Position numbers and translations under genes: made by a program. DNA of 64,000 bases from Clostridium zeae (GTDB taxonomy: Bacteria > Bacillota > Clostridia > Clostridiales > Clostridiaceae): NCBI RefSeq assembly GCF_017312485.1, contig NZ_BMBA01000011.1, forward strand, positions 1-64,000, in the 5' to 3' direction. Numbering within the stretch: position 1 is the first letter of the stretch; the number at the start of each line of letters is the position of its first letter. Shown here in pieces: positions 9,354-19,129 of this stretch. The notes beneath the pieces were generated by a model that saw only the letters and a program-made list of their open reading frames with translations, was not told the origin of the DNA and searched no databases.

Positions 9354-10296
9354 TAACAGTTATCCTCGGAGTTTCTACCATCTTTAAAATGTCTTCTATG
9401 GTCTCCCTTTCTCCATAGCCGTTTGCCTTTCCTGTTGAAGACATAATTATTCTGTGGCTTAATACTAATGCTGCATTTTCTTTTACATCTTCAGGTATTA
9501 CATAATCTCTTCCAGCTAGAAGCGCACTGGCTTGCGCAACTTTTTGAAGCGCTAGAATAGCTCGAGTGCTTACCCCTAAAGATATATAGTTACTTTCTCT
9601 TGTTTTATTTGCAATTCTTACTATATATTCATTTATCACTCTAGCAACTCTTACTTTCGCAACGGCATCTTGAAGATACAAAATATCCTCAGCAGTAACT
9701 ACACTTGTAAGTTCTTGCAATGGATTGTTCTCTCTATACTTTTCTAGTATATCAACTTCGGATTCAGCCGATGGATATCCTAGCGAAACCTTAATTATAA
9801 ATCTGTCTAGTTGAGCCTCTGGCAATCTAAATGTTCCGTCATAATCGATAGGATTTTGAGTCGCCATAACTACAAAAGGTGTTTTCAATCTATAGGTTTT
9901 CTTTCCTTCTGATACTTGATTTTCTTCCATAACTTCAAGCAATGCTGATTGTGTCTTTGGTGAAGTTCTATTTATTTCATCAGCTAGTACTATATTAGAA
10001 AATATAGGACCTTCCTTGAACTCAAACTCCATATTTTTCTGATTATATATAGAAATACCAGTAATGTCTGATGGTAGAAGATCAGGCGTAAATTGAATTC
10101 TGCTATAAGTTAGATCTATTGTCTTAGCCAATGCTTTAACCAATGTAGTCTTCCCTACACCTGGAACATCCTCAATTAGAATATGACCATTGGCAATTAC
10201 ACCCTTCAATATATTGCTAATCTCTACTTCCTTACCTATTATTACCTTATTAAGGTTATCTAAAATTTTCTTTATAATTTCCTTTTCCCTCATCAT
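9346..10296 (-). CDS. MoxR family AAA+ ATPase
   Basis: 316 residues. Walker A GVGKTT near residue 45 (EDVPGVGKTTLVKALA), Walker B VLADEINRTSPKTQSALLEVMEE, sensor 1 MATQNP, arginine-finger region LPEAQLDRF and the C-terminal lid with sensor 2 STRA. MoxR ATPases act as chaperones that assemble or activate partner proteins, often vWA-domain proteins such as the DUF58 protein encoded next. First gene of the operon. The second Met is an alternative start. Confidence 0.93.
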   Translation of the reverse strand: MMREKEIIKKILDNLNKVIIGKEVEISNILKGVIANGHILIEDVPGVGKTTLVKALAKTIDLTYSRIQFTPDLLPSDITGISIYNQKNMEFEFKEGPIFSNIVLADEINRTSPKTQSALLEVMEENQVSEGKKTYRLKTPFVVMATQNPIDYDGTFRLPEAQLDRFIIKVSLGYPSAESEVDILEKYRENNPLQELTSVVTAEDILYLQDAVAKVRVARVINEYIVRIANKTRESNYISLGVSTRAILALQKVAQASALLAGRDYVIPEDVKENAALVLSHRIIMSSTGKANGYGERETIEDILKMVETPRITVNV

Positions 10297-10570
10297 GTTA
10301 ACCCCTTTTTAAATTTAATTCTGCCTAAAGATTTCGTTAAAACCTAACAACTAATTTGAGCATATTCTCATACTATAGTTATTTCGTTGCGTGAATATTT
10401 CTAAACACTTAGAGAATAACTTTTATAATTATTACGAGTTCCACACTTTTCCTAATTCTATCTATTTTTTTCAATTCCTTCATATTCTATAAATTATAAT
10501 ACTTATTTAATATTTTTTAACAATATTACAAAAATTAATACCATTTACTATCAAAAAACATAAAATTTCA
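10297..10570. other. AT-rich intergenic region upstream of moxR
   Basis: No ORF or structured element recognised apart from the adjoining terminator. It presumably holds the promoter of the moxR operon. Confidence 0.4.
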
Positions 10571-10571
10571 A

Positions 10572-10601
10572 TAAAAAAAACGCACTTGGGGAAAGTGCGT
10601 T
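10572..10601 (-). terminator. Terminator of glutathione peroxidase gene
   Basis: Perfect 9-bp stem AACGCACTT/AAGTGCGTT with a 5-base loop, followed on the minus strand by a run of eight T residues. Confidence 0.9.
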
Positions 10602-10642
10602 CTCAAAGGGATTATGTGTTAGGGATTATTATTGAATACTAT

Positions 10643-11188
10643 CTAAAGTAATTTTTCTATAGTTTCATTCATTTCAGCTGGTTCAGAAGTTGGTTCAAAT
10701 CTTTCAACTACATCACCATTTCTATCAACAACAAACTTAGTAAAATTCCATTTTACTGAATTTCCTTCTAAGAAACTAGGAAAATTCTTTTCTAATGCTT
10801 CTAAAAGTATCTTTCCAATTGGATGATTCATGTTAAGACCTTTATAAGGAGCTTTTTCTGTTAAGTAATTAAATAAAGGGTGTGCATTTTCATCTCTTAC
10901 ATCTGTCTTTTCAAATAATTGAAATGAAACTCCATAATTAATTTGGCAAAAATTCTTAACTTCTCCATTACTACCTGGCTCTTGTTCCGCAAATTGATTG
11001 CTTGGGAATCCCAATACTTCAACACCTTGATCTTTGTATTTTTTATATAAAGCCTCAAGACCTTCATATTGAGGAGTAAAGCCACATTTACTTGCAGTAT
11101 TGACTATTACTAATACTTTACCTCTATATTTTTCTAAGGATACTTCTTCTCCATCTATTGTTTTTGCTTTGAAATCATAAACTGACAT
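10643..11188 (-). CDS. Glutathione peroxidase family protein (Cys type, likely thioredoxin-dependent)
   Basis: 181 residues from the ATG at 11188, chosen because AAAGGAAG lies 8 bases upstream; the open frame extends 14 codons further without a ribosome binding site. Peroxidatic Cys35 in NTASKCGFTPQ, catalytic Gln69 in AEQEPGSNGE and Trp147-Asn148 in VKWNFTKF are present. Cys81 (NFCQINYG) lies 46 residues after Cys35, the spacing of the resolving Cys in thioredoxin-dependent members. It reduces hydroperoxides in the cytoplasm. Monocistronic, with its own terminator. Confidence 0.93.
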   Translation of the reverse strand: MSVYDFKAKTIDGEEVSLEKYRGKVLVIVNTASKCGFTPQYEGLEALYKKYKDQGVEVLGFPSNQFAEQEPGSNGEVKNFCQINYGVSFQLFEKTDVRDENAHPLFNYLTEKAPYKGLNMNHPIGKILLEALEKNFPSFLEGNSVKWNFTKFVVDRNGDVVERFEPTSEPAEMNETIEKLL

Positions 11189-11405
11189 AACTTTCTTCCT
11201 TTCTTTTAAATATTTATTTTCATAAATCAATTATATAGATATTAATACAAATATATTTTTTATTAAATTAATATCATTCAAAATTTCATTGAGTACAATT
11301 AAATATTGTATAATTGAATTATATACATTCATTATTAATCTGTCAACTGTTTTATTGTATTTTATGTACTCATGTCTTATTTAATACTTTACAGGCTTTA
11401 AATTC

Positions 11406-11436
11406 AAAAGAGTGGTTGCACAACAACCACTCTTTT
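11406..11436. terminator. Terminator downstream of the PL8 gene
   Basis: A perfect 13-bp palindrome AAAAGAGTGGTTG/CAACCACTCTTTT with a 5-base loop. It is symmetrical, so it could act in both directions. It lies 5 bases after the stop codon of the polysaccharide lyase gene. Confidence 0.88.
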
Positions 11437-11441
11437 AAATA

Positions 11442-14400
11442 TTATTCAGTTTTTTTCTTCTTTAAAAATACATATAGGACACCTGCAAAAATAATTATAA
11501 CTGAAGAAATCATAGCAATAATATATACGTTAGCATGGTTAGAATTATCTTTAGGAGTTACTTTACTTGCTTCGTTGGCTGAAGCACTTACCTCTTTGTT
11601 TGGATTTTGAATTGTTGTCTCTTTCTTATCTTCAGTAGCATTAGCAATTGGTTTCTCTTCGTTATTATCTATTACTTTGATATCTTTTGGTAAATTTTCA
11701 TAAGTATTTACATTTTTATTTGGATTTTGGACTACTACTTCTGTGTTTTTTACAGGTACATTGTTGTCAGGTGTATCTTTTTCAGGAACATTAATGATTG
11801 GGGTATCCTTTTTGTTCTCTAATGATAGAAGTGCTTGTTGTAGTTCTTTAACTTTATCATCAACTTGCTTTTGTGTAGCATCAGTATCATTATATATTGC
11901 TTTTGCTTGAATTAATGCTGATTCTAAAGCTTTGATTGATTCATTTGTATATAAGTCTTTTTCTATCAACTGAGCTCTCTTGATTTCATTATCTAATGTA
12001 GCTTTGTCTGTTTTCAAAACCAAATCATTTGTTGATACAATTCCATACTTAGAAAAATGAGGAGTCTTAAATTTAATAAACCCATTTTCCACTGTTGATT
12101 CAAATTTATGAAGATTTCCAGCTTCATCAATATAGACTATACCTAACTTCTTGTTCAAAACACTATCATCAAGTTTTAGTGAAACTTCAACCTCTCCATC
12201 TATTTGATAAACTTCACTTTTTAGCAATAAGCTTAAATCATATACTTTTTCTAAAGTTGTATCCTTCAATGCTTCTGAATTAACCTTATATATTTTTTCC
12301 ACCACTTCTTTGAATTGTTCACTATCTAGTGCTTTTGAAGATAATTCTATGTCTTTTGGTAACTTTCCAGAAACACTTATATCTTTGTTCGGACTTTGAA
12401 GGGTTAGGTCTACCTTTTCTCCTGGAACTTCGATAACTGGATCCTCTTTTTTCTTTTCTAATGACAAAAATGCTTGTTGTATGGCTTGAGCATCGTCATC
12501 CACTTGCTTTTGTGTAGCATTACCATCATTATATGTTGCTTTAGCTTTATTTAAGGCTGCTTCAAAGACCTCGATTGATTCATCTGTATATAAATTTCTT
12601 TCTATAAGCTCAGCTTTTTTAATCTCATCCTCTAATGTAGCTTTATTTGCTTTCAGAACAAAACTATTTATAGCAATTTCTAACTGTTCCTTTGCATTTA
12701 ATATGTCTGTACTTGTAGCAGCTTTATCTTCGTAAACTTTTGTAATATTGTCTAAAGCATTATGATATACTTCTATACTACTGGGGGTGAAGGAACTTGT
12801 ATCTAGATCTTTATTCTGATCGTAGTATGCTTTCAATCCAGCCTTTAAGCTTGCTCCATAAACTTCGAATTCCCATAAGGAATAACCATATTGTCCAATT
12901 GGAACAATTCCTAGCATCTTCACATATCTTCCGGTTACTGGTTTTTCATAGTTTAATTCTTTAATACCTGCAGCTCCATCTGTAATATATGATACATCTG
13001 TCCACTGTTTACCATCTTCTGAAACTTGAATTTTGTATTCTTTTCCACAGGCACCTTCCCAATTTAATACAACCCTCGAAATATCATATACGTCCTCTAA
13101 ATCCACTTGTATATATTGTGAATTTACATTTTCACCTGGATGATCTTTACCTCTTTCAGATACCCATCTTGATTGATAGGTATCCCCTTTATTCTCCACA
13201 CTTCCATCAAAGGCATATTTTGATTCCAAAGTGAACTTGGACTTCGGATTTATATATTCTGAGCTTGCTTTTGAAGGTTTATTTAGAGCAATATTGACTC
13301 TATCTTCTTCTTTCGCTTCACCATAAACATTAATTTCAAATATATTTATCCCATAATTTGTTCCACTAACTAGTCTTGATTTATGTGAATTAATTTTTAC
13401 ATATCGGCCATATACTGATTCGCTAAAATTAATTTCGTCTGTTAAACTCGCATCTGTTTTTAATTGTTTCACACTTTTCCAATTTTTGTTATCAGCTGAT
13501 ACTTCAATAGTATAATCATCTGAACATGCATTTTCCCAAGTGATCTTCATGGCATCTATACGTGAATATTTTTCTAAATCAACCATTATCCATTCATTAT
13601 CTGAATTACGATTAGATGCCCATCTTGTAGATAAATCTCCATCAACAGCAAATCCTCCTACAAAGGTCGGTGCTTTAGATGAGACAGAGCTTGTTGTAGT
13701 TGGTTTATTTAAGGAAAGGAGTTCACCTTCATTCATCGCTACTTCTTTGATTTGATAACAATCCCCAGTACTAGATTTCATGATGATTTTTATATAATTA
13801 CACATTCTAGCGATAGGTATTGTACTTTGCTTGCCATCACCTTTTGAAACTTTTGAAACCAATTCATAATTTTCTCCATCTTGTGATGCGTAGACTTCAT
13901 ATTCAAGAGCATATTTTTCTCCCCATGAAATAGTTATGTCTTTCAAGTATTTATCTGAGCCTGTAAGAAGTGAAATCCATTCTTCACCTTGTCCTTTACT
14001 TTCCCAATAGCTACTACCATTACTATCTACTACATTTTTAACATAATGATTTACTGTAGAACTACTAGCTAAATATCTATCATCTTGTCCTTCTACCAAT
14101 GTCTTTGATTGACCAGCATAAGGTAAAGCCTTTGAAATAAAAGTAGTTGTTGTTTTAGTACTGTTATATGATAATCCCACATTTACTATCTTATGATCTT
14201 CATTGTCATTAACAGCTATAGTTATTTGTCTTGTATTTCCTGACTCGTCAATGATAACACTACATGGTTGATCTACAGTTATTGTATAGCCTTTTTTATA
14301 TTCCAAAGAACCTGCTTTATAAAAATTAATTTGTGTTTGTTTTAATCCATCGTGTCTAACTGCTTGCACATCTGAATTGTTTGCAACAACTGTTACAGGA

Positions 14401-16247
14401 ATGTTGTTTGAATAGTTCTTTACTTCTGCTTCTGTTTTATTTGGCACAACAATATATGCATAAGAATCGTTTGTTGGTTTTACACCGTGATCAATATAGG
14501 CTGTAAAAACAGAATCAGCATTCTTTTTCATATCCTCTGACCATAAACTCGGAACATCTTTTTGTCCATCATAAGATACTTTAACCTTTGTATCTTTCAA
14601 GAAAACGTATCCAATTTTGTTGTTATATATACTTTTTGTTGTATACTCTTTTCCTACTGTTCCTAATTTAACTGCCTCACCATTAACTTTTAAATCACTA
14701 GCCTTACTTTGGTTTAAGGTTGTGTGAATAGGTGCATCATTCGTTGATGAAATATTTGATCCTAATGCGACGAACTCATCATCAAAGAAGAAGTATCCTT
14801 TTTGACCCTTAGTATTTGTTTTATCAAATTTATAAGCAGTCGCTCCATACTTACCATTGCTTACACCAATATCAAAAAGTTCATTATTCTCAAAAGTGAA
14901 TTTTCCACTAATATAATTAGGTGCAGTTGCCCCTGGGGTATGCGTCCAATCAAATACTGGGTATACTGATTTATATTCATCTCCATCTACAGTTATTGTA
15001 GAAGATGCAGCTGACGTCCAATAAATCAATTGTTGATTTGGTTTTCCAGCTTCATTCCATGGGCCCCTCCATTCTCCTCCAATAAGGTTCTTAGAGTCCA
15101 TCTTTATATTGACACCATATCCAGCTCTCATATGTGATGCATATCCTGATCGCCACATATAATAGTTACCATTCTTACCATTGGAATTGGTTCTACCTTC
15201 AATATTGTCTAAAATCTTTTGATAGTCACTAGCATGTTTAGAATCTGACTCAATCATTCTCTTTAAAGGCTCGATGTATTCTTCCGAATAGTTATCATAT
15301 CCTACATCGTATTTGTATGGACGATATCCAAGGTACAACTCCATGATATCTCCTCTAACTGTCCAACTTGTACCGTTTATCATATAGTTTGCCATTCTAT
15401 CCACAACATCTTGGCTTACTGCAAAGCTTGTTCCTTTTAACATATAAATCCAATAACTCATATCTCTAAACATGGTCATTCCGTACCCATTTGAATAGAA
15501 TTGTCTTCCATGCATATAGTAACTGTTATCAACTTGTACTGCTTCTTTTGTAACATCATCTAACTGGGTTGTTAAACAATAATCTAAATAATTATTAATC
15601 ATATCTTTTAATTGAGTTGCATCTTCTTTAATTAGAGCATAATAAACATAGTTTTGATCAAACCATAAATTATTTTGACCTGATCCATATTTAACTGGCG
15701 TTTTTTCTAAAAGCTTGTTTAGAATAATGTTTAAAGCTTCACTGCTTATACTATCCTCCATAAACAATCCGATTCTAGCAAATCGTAATTGAACGCCTAC
15801 TTGGTTTTCCCACCAGTTAGTTGAACTTGGATTTTGAGTACCCCAATAAGCTATAGCTTTATTCATTTTATCAACAGCCTCTTGTTTTTTATAAATTGAA
15901 TTTCCTTGCTTATTATAAGCTATGGCAATAGCCTGCATTCTATCTAAGGCTAAATAAGGGGACCATGCAGCTCCGTTTGCAGCATTATTTGTGGCTTTAT
16001 AATCCACATCCTTAAAAGACCCATCCGATTGTATTAGCTTAAGATAATCTTCTGCATGACTTACATAGCAAGCTTCTACTTTTGACCCATCATCAATTGT
16101 ATCAAGCTTCAAAAAATACTCTTTAATCCTACTCTTGATTAAATTCATATCATCAACATTTGTTGCTTTTGCAATACTTGTACCGTCAAAAACAAGAGTC
16201 ATGACCATAATTAAAGATAAAACAATCCTACTAAGTTTTTTCATCAT
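11442..16247 (-). CDS. Surface polysaccharide lyase family 8 (hyaluronate/chondroitin lyase-like) with F5/8-C and FIVAR modules
   Basis: 1601 residues from the ATG at 16247 (GGAGG 8 bases upstream). Signal peptide about residues 1-28; PL8 alpha/alpha domain with NWWENQVG (about 144) and QNNLWF (Asn near 193); His246 and Tyr255 in MHGRQFYSNGYG have the 9-residue spacing of the catalytic His/Tyr of streptococcal hyaluronate lyase. Central and C-terminal PL8 beta domains follow, then two clear F5/8 type C (CBM32-like) modules and a possible third before them. Three FIVAR-like helical repeats and short QxPNK repeats lead to a C-terminal hydrophobic span ending KKKKTE. No LPXTG is visible. It likely cleaves uronic-acid polysaccharides at the cell surface; the exact substrate is inferred. 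Confidence 0.92.
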   Translation of the reverse strand: MMKKLSRIVLSLIMVMTLVFDGTSIAKATNVDDMNLIKSRIKEYFLKLDTIDDGSKVEACYVSHAEDYLKLIQSDGSFKDVDYKATNNAANGAAWSPYLALDRMQAIAIAYNKQGNSIYKKQEAVDKMNKAIAYWGTQNPSSTNWWENQVGVQLRFARIGLFMEDSISSEALNIILNKLLEKTPVKYGSGQNNLWFDQNYVYYALIKEDATQLKDMINNYLDYCLTTQLDDVTKEAVQVDNSYYMHGRQFYSNGYGMTMFRDMSYWIYMLKGTSFAVSQDVVDRMANYMINGTSWTVRGDIMELYLGYRPYKYDVGYDNYSEEYIEPLKRMIESDSKHASDYQKILDNIEGRTNSNGKNGNYYMWRSGYASHMRAGYGVNIKMDSKNLIGGEWRGPWNEAGKPNQQLIYWTSAASSTITVDGDEYKSVYPVFDWTHTPGATAPNYISGKFTFENNELFDIGVSNGKYGATAYKFDKTNTKGQKGYFFFDDEFVALGSNISSTNDAPIHTTLNQSKASDLKVNGEAVKLGTVGKEYTTKSIYNNKIGYVFLKDTKVKVSYDGQKDVPSLWSEDMKKNADSVFTAYIDHGVKPTNDSYAYIVVPNKTEAEVKNYSNNIPVTVVANNSDVQAVRHDGLKQTQINFYKAGSLEYKKGYTITVDQPCSVIIDESGNTRQITIAVNDNEDHKIVNVGLSYNSTKTTTTFISKALPYAGQSKTLVEGQDDRYLASSSTVNHYVKNVVDSNGSSYWESKGQGEEWISLLTGSDKYLKDITISWGEKYALEYEVYASQDGENYELVSKVSKGDGKQSTIPIARMCNYIKIIMKSSTGDCYQIKEVAMNEGELLSLNKPTTTSSVSSKAPTFVGGFAVDGDLSTRWASNRNSDNEWIMVDLEKYSRIDAMKITWENACSDDYTIEVSADNKNWKSVKQLKTDASLTDEINFSESVYGRYVKINSHKSRLVSGTNYGINIFEINVYGEAKEEDRVNIALNKPSKASSEYINPKSKFTLESKYAFDGSVENKGDTYQSRWVSERGKDHPGENVNSQYIQVDLEDVYDISRVVLNWEGACGKEYKIQVSEDGKQWTDVSYITDGAAGIKELNYEKPVTGRYVKMLGIVPIGQYGYSLWEFEVYGASLKAGLKAYYDQNKDLDTSSFTPSSIEVYHNALDNITKVYEDKAATSTDILNAKEQLEIAINSFVLKANKATLEDEIKKAELIERNLYTDESIEVFEAALNKAKATYNDGNATQKQVDDDAQAIQQAFLSLEKKKEDPVIEVPGEKVDLTLQSPNKDISVSGKLPKDIELSSKALDSEQFKEVVEKIYKVNSEALKDTTLEKVYDLSLLLKSEVYQIDGEVEVSLKLDDSVLNKKLGIVYIDEAGNLHKFESTVENGFIKFKTPHFSKYGIVSTNDLVLKTDKATLDNEIKRAQLIEKDLYTNESIKALESALIQAKAIYNDTDATQKQVDDKVKELQQALLSLENKKDTPIINVPEKDTPDNNVPVKNTEVVVQNPNKNVNTYENLPKDIKVIDNNEEKPIANATEDKKETTIQNPNKEVSASANEASKVTPKDNSNHANVYIIAMISSVIIIFAGVLYVFLKKKKTE

Positions 16248-16299
16248 ATCCTTTCCCTCCATTGAAAACATTTACCTTACAATCCTATTTTTCTGTAAT

Positions 16300-16333
16300 T
16301 TCACTTGAATTTCAACGAGCATTTACTTGAAAT
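16300..16333. promoter_or_regulatory. Candidate operator region upstream of PL8
   Basis: The minus strand carries TTTCAAGTAA and AATTCAAGTGAA, with TTCAAGT repeated at 22-bp spacing. Both words also occur upstream of the GH1 gene (19067-19117) and were not noticed elsewhere. The binding factor is unknown; the LacI-type regulator encoded between the two genes is the obvious candidate. Confidence 0.45.
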
Positions 16334-16387
16334 CATTGAAGTATTTAGGTTTAGTTAGTTTAAAAGTTTTATAGTTTTCTAGATAGT

Positions 16388-16413
16388 AAAAATAAAGAGA
16401 TTCATTAATCTCT
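16388..16413 (-). terminator. Possible terminator of the LacI gene
   Basis: Stem AGAGATT/AATCTCT with a 4-base loop overlapping the stop codon, followed on the minus strand by TTATTTTT. It would separate PL8 transcription from the regulator gene. Confidence 0.55.
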
Positions 16414-17433
16414 AAGTCTTAACGAATCTCTTTCTACAACTTTCACACTTAATAATTGTGTCATTGGTATATTATCTTTTCTATGTATCCGATCAATTAA
16501 ATTAGAAACAGCAACTTGCCCCATTAACTCCTTTTGTACTTGAACAGTTGTTATTTTAGGAATTGATTTTTCACATAAGGGTGTATCGTCAAAGCCAACT
16601 ACCCCAATATCCTCTGGAACCTTTACACCCATATCCTTTAATGCAGAAATTACCGCAAACGCATTGGAGTCATTTGCACAAATTAAAACCTCTGGCAATT
16701 CTTTTGATTTTAAAATATTTATAACCTCAGAAATCTGATTTGCTAATATAAATCTTTCTATACCTTTTAAAAAAGAATATTTCTCAATATAACTATCTAT
16801 ACCTTCATAATCTGATATATTACTTTTAAGAAGTGCCTGCTTATATCCTACAAACCTATCTTCAAAACTAAAGGAATAATCTAAATCGCCAAAGAAACCT
16901 ATTTTTTTATAGCCTTTTTGGATTACATGATTTGTCATCATATATCCACCTTGTTTGTTATGAGTTAACACACAATCACTTGGATCACATAAAGATGTAA
17001 AGTCAACAAGAACAACTGGGATCCCAGTTCTTTTCAAAATCATTAAATTATAATCAGATATTTTTCCAACCACTAGAATCCCAGCTACTTTCCTTTCTAG
17101 AATACACTTAGGCATAGTAAATTCAATATCTTCAAAATAGTTCAAAATGGAGAAATAGCCAAAAGCTTTTGCTTGTTCAACAATAGAACGTAAAACAATA
17201 GAATAAAAATGTCCTGTATCTGCATAATAGCTCTGCATCAAAATACAAACATTAGTCTTTGATAACACCGATAAGTATTGTCTTTTTTGATTTATGTACC
17301 CAATTTCATCAGCAGTACGTAATATTTCTAATCTCATTGCTTCGCTCACACCAACTTTATCATTCAAAGCTATAGATACAGCATTGATAGAAATTCCTAA
17401 CCTGCTAGCAATATCTTTCATTGTGACTTTCAT
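16405..17433 (-). CDS. LacI family transcriptional regulator
   Basis: 342 residues. N-terminal helix-turn-helix VTMKDIASRLGISINAVSIALNDKVGVS (residues 3-30) with hinge helix around residue 50, then a periplasmic-binding-like effector domain containing ILVVGKISDYN, GYMMTNHVIQKGYKKIGFFG and VGVVGFDDTPLCEKSIPKITTVQ. A cytoplasmic sugar-responsive repressor or activator. It lies between the GH1 and PL8 genes, so local control of both is likely. ATG start with AAAGGA upstream. The effector sugar cannot be read from sequence. Confidence 0.93.
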   Translation of the reverse strand: MKVTMKDIASRLGISINAVSIALNDKVGVSEAMRLEILRTADEIGYINQKRQYLSVLSKTNVCILMQSYYADTGHFYSIVLRSIVEQAKAFGYFSILNYFEDIEFTMPKCILERKVAGILVVGKISDYNLMILKRTGIPVVLVDFTSLCDPSDCVLTHNKQGGYMMTNHVIQKGYKKIGFFGDLDYSFSFEDRFVGYKQALLKSNISDYEGIDSYIEKYSFLKGIERFILANQISEVINILKSKELPEVLICANDSNAFAVISALKDMGVKVPEDIGVVGFDDTPLCEKSIPKITTVQVQKELMGQVAVSNLIDRIHRKDNIPMTQLLSVKVVERDSLRLRD

Positions 17434-17534
17434 AAGCTATTATCCTTTCTTTATACTTTGGGATATGTTTTAAATTAATTATGTCTGAAGTAACTTTAAT
17501 TTTACTAAAAACTAATATATTATAGAGCCATATG

Positions 17535-18878
17535 CTATAACTCTTCTCCGTTTGTCTTGATAACCTGCTTAAACCAAGCAAATGACTTTTTCTTGATTCT
17601 ACGCATATCCTTCAAATCATCATTATCTCTATTCACATAAATAAAGCCATATCTTTTCTTCATTTGAGCACGGCTACTGAGGATATCTACTGGTCCCCAA
17701 GCAAGATAACCTCTACAATCAACCCCTTCGCAAACAGCTTCTTTCATCTCTTCAATATGTTTACTCATATAATCAATACGATAATCATCTAAAATCTGAC
17801 CTTTTTCATCGATTTGATCATCATATCCAAATCCATTTTCTACAATGTAAATAGGCATTTCATAACGGTCATACAATTGTCTTAAGGTAATCCTTAAACC
17901 AATTGGGTCAACTGTCCAACCAAACTTAGACATTTCTAAAAAAGGATTCTTTTTAATCACAACATCATTTACATTGGTTAAACTCTCTTCTCCATAATGA
18001 GATATGGTAGACATATAATAGCTAATAGCCAAATAATCTGTAATCCCTTTCCTTAAAGTCTCCAAATCTCCTTCAAGAATTTCAGGCATAGTTCCTTCAT
18101 TTTTCATATTAGCGTAATAATACGAATTGTAATGCCCTCGAGCAAAAACATCTAAAAAGGCGTAAGCTTCACTCTGTGCTTTCATACTTTCTAATGTATC
18201 TAATGGATGACAAGTCTCTGGATAACTTTGAACAATTGTCGCCATCCCCATGACCGTTCCACCTTGCAAATGAATATATTCATTAATTAAACTATGAGCA
18301 ATCAGTGTATTATGCATAATTTGATTGTCAAACATCTGTGAATTAACGTCTTCTGGACAAATGCTACCAAAAAACATTTTAGGACCTTTTTGCAATATTC
18401 CATTTTGTTCATTAAAAATAATCCAATGCTTAACCTTATGTCCATAGCGATTAACAATCTTCTTGCATAGTTCCACAAAAATATCAACAACCTTACGACT
18501 ATAAAAGCCGTTATATTTTTCATGTAAAAAAATAGGCATTTCAAAATGATAAAGTGTAGGAATAGGCTCCATTCCTCTTTCAATTAAAGCATCTATAAAC
18601 TTATCATAAAACTCAAAACCAGCTTCATTATAAATACCTTCATCACTCATCATTCTAGACCAATCAATAGAAAAACGATAAGCATTAAATCCCATCTCCT
18701 GGAATAAATCAAAATCCTCTTCATATCTATGATATGAATCAATTCCATCCTTAAAGTCAGAGAATTCTCCTGTTGTTGTCAAATCGCAAACTGCTGGTAC
18801 TTTTCCACCTTCAGTATAACCACCTTCACTTTGATGAGCCGTAACAGCTCCTCCCCATAAGAAATCTTTTCGTAACAT
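17535..18878 (-). CDS. Glycoside hydrolase family 1, 6-phospho-beta-glycosidase-like
   Basis: 447 residues from the ATG at 18878 (AAAGGAG upstream); the frame extends 20 codons further without support. Acid/base Glu near 157 in IIFNEQNG and nucleophile Glu near 346 in IVENGFGYDD. The loop SSRAQMKKRYGFIYV has Ser near 402, then Lys at +6 and Tyr at +8, matching the phosphate-binding Ser/Lys/Tyr triad of BglA-type 6-phospho-beta-glucosidases. Such enzymes hydrolyse sugars delivered phosphorylated by a PTS, yet no PTS gene is in the window. It precedes the LacI gene by about 100 bases and PL8 is further downstream. Confidence 0.9.
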   Translation of the reverse strand: MLRKDFLWGGAVTAHQSEGGYTEGGKVPAVCDLTTTGEFSDFKDGIDSYHRYEEDFDLFQEMGFNAYRFSIDWSRMMSDEGIYNEAGFEFYDKFIDALIERGMEPIPTLYHFEMPIFLHEKYNGFYSRKVVDIFVELCKKIVNRYGHKVKHWIIFNEQNGILQKGPKMFFGSICPEDVNSQMFDNQIMHNTLIAHSLINEYIHLQGGTVMGMATIVQSYPETCHPLDTLESMKAQSEAYAFLDVFARGHYNSYYYANMKNEGTMPEILEGDLETLRKGITDYLAISYYMSTISHYGEESLTNVNDVVIKKNPFLEMSKFGWTVDPIGLRITLRQLYDRYEMPIYIVENGFGYDDQIDEKGQILDDYRIDYMSKHIEEMKEAVCEGVDCRGYLAWGPVDILSSRAQMKKRYGFIYVNRDNDDLKDMRRIKKKSFAWFKQVIKTNGEEL

Positions 18879-19066
18879 TTGTATTTCTCCTTTGACTTTT
18901 ATTTCTTCAATATCATCTTTATAGATAATCCAGTTCAAGCTAATAAAACTAAGCGATACTTCTGTTAACTATTAATGTTAATAGGATCATCAAATATAAA
19001 TTTTATTTGGAACTGGTACATCTTTAAACTCACTTTGTTCATACAAACTTATTATGTCAATCCTTT

Positions 19067-19117
19067 GCTTGAATAACAACAATATATTACTTGAAAAAAG
19101 TATTCTTCACTTGAATT
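19067..19117. promoter_or_regulatory. Candidate operator region upstream of GH1
   Basis: On the minus strand three TTCAAG(T/C) words are spaced 20 and 22 bp. They include the 12-mer AATTCAAGTGAA and the 10-mer TTTCAAGTAA that also occur upstream of the PL8 gene at 16300-16333. Spacing near two helical turns suggests side-by-side binding on one DNA face. Confidence 0.45.
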
Positions 19118-19129
19118 ATCCTTAAAATT

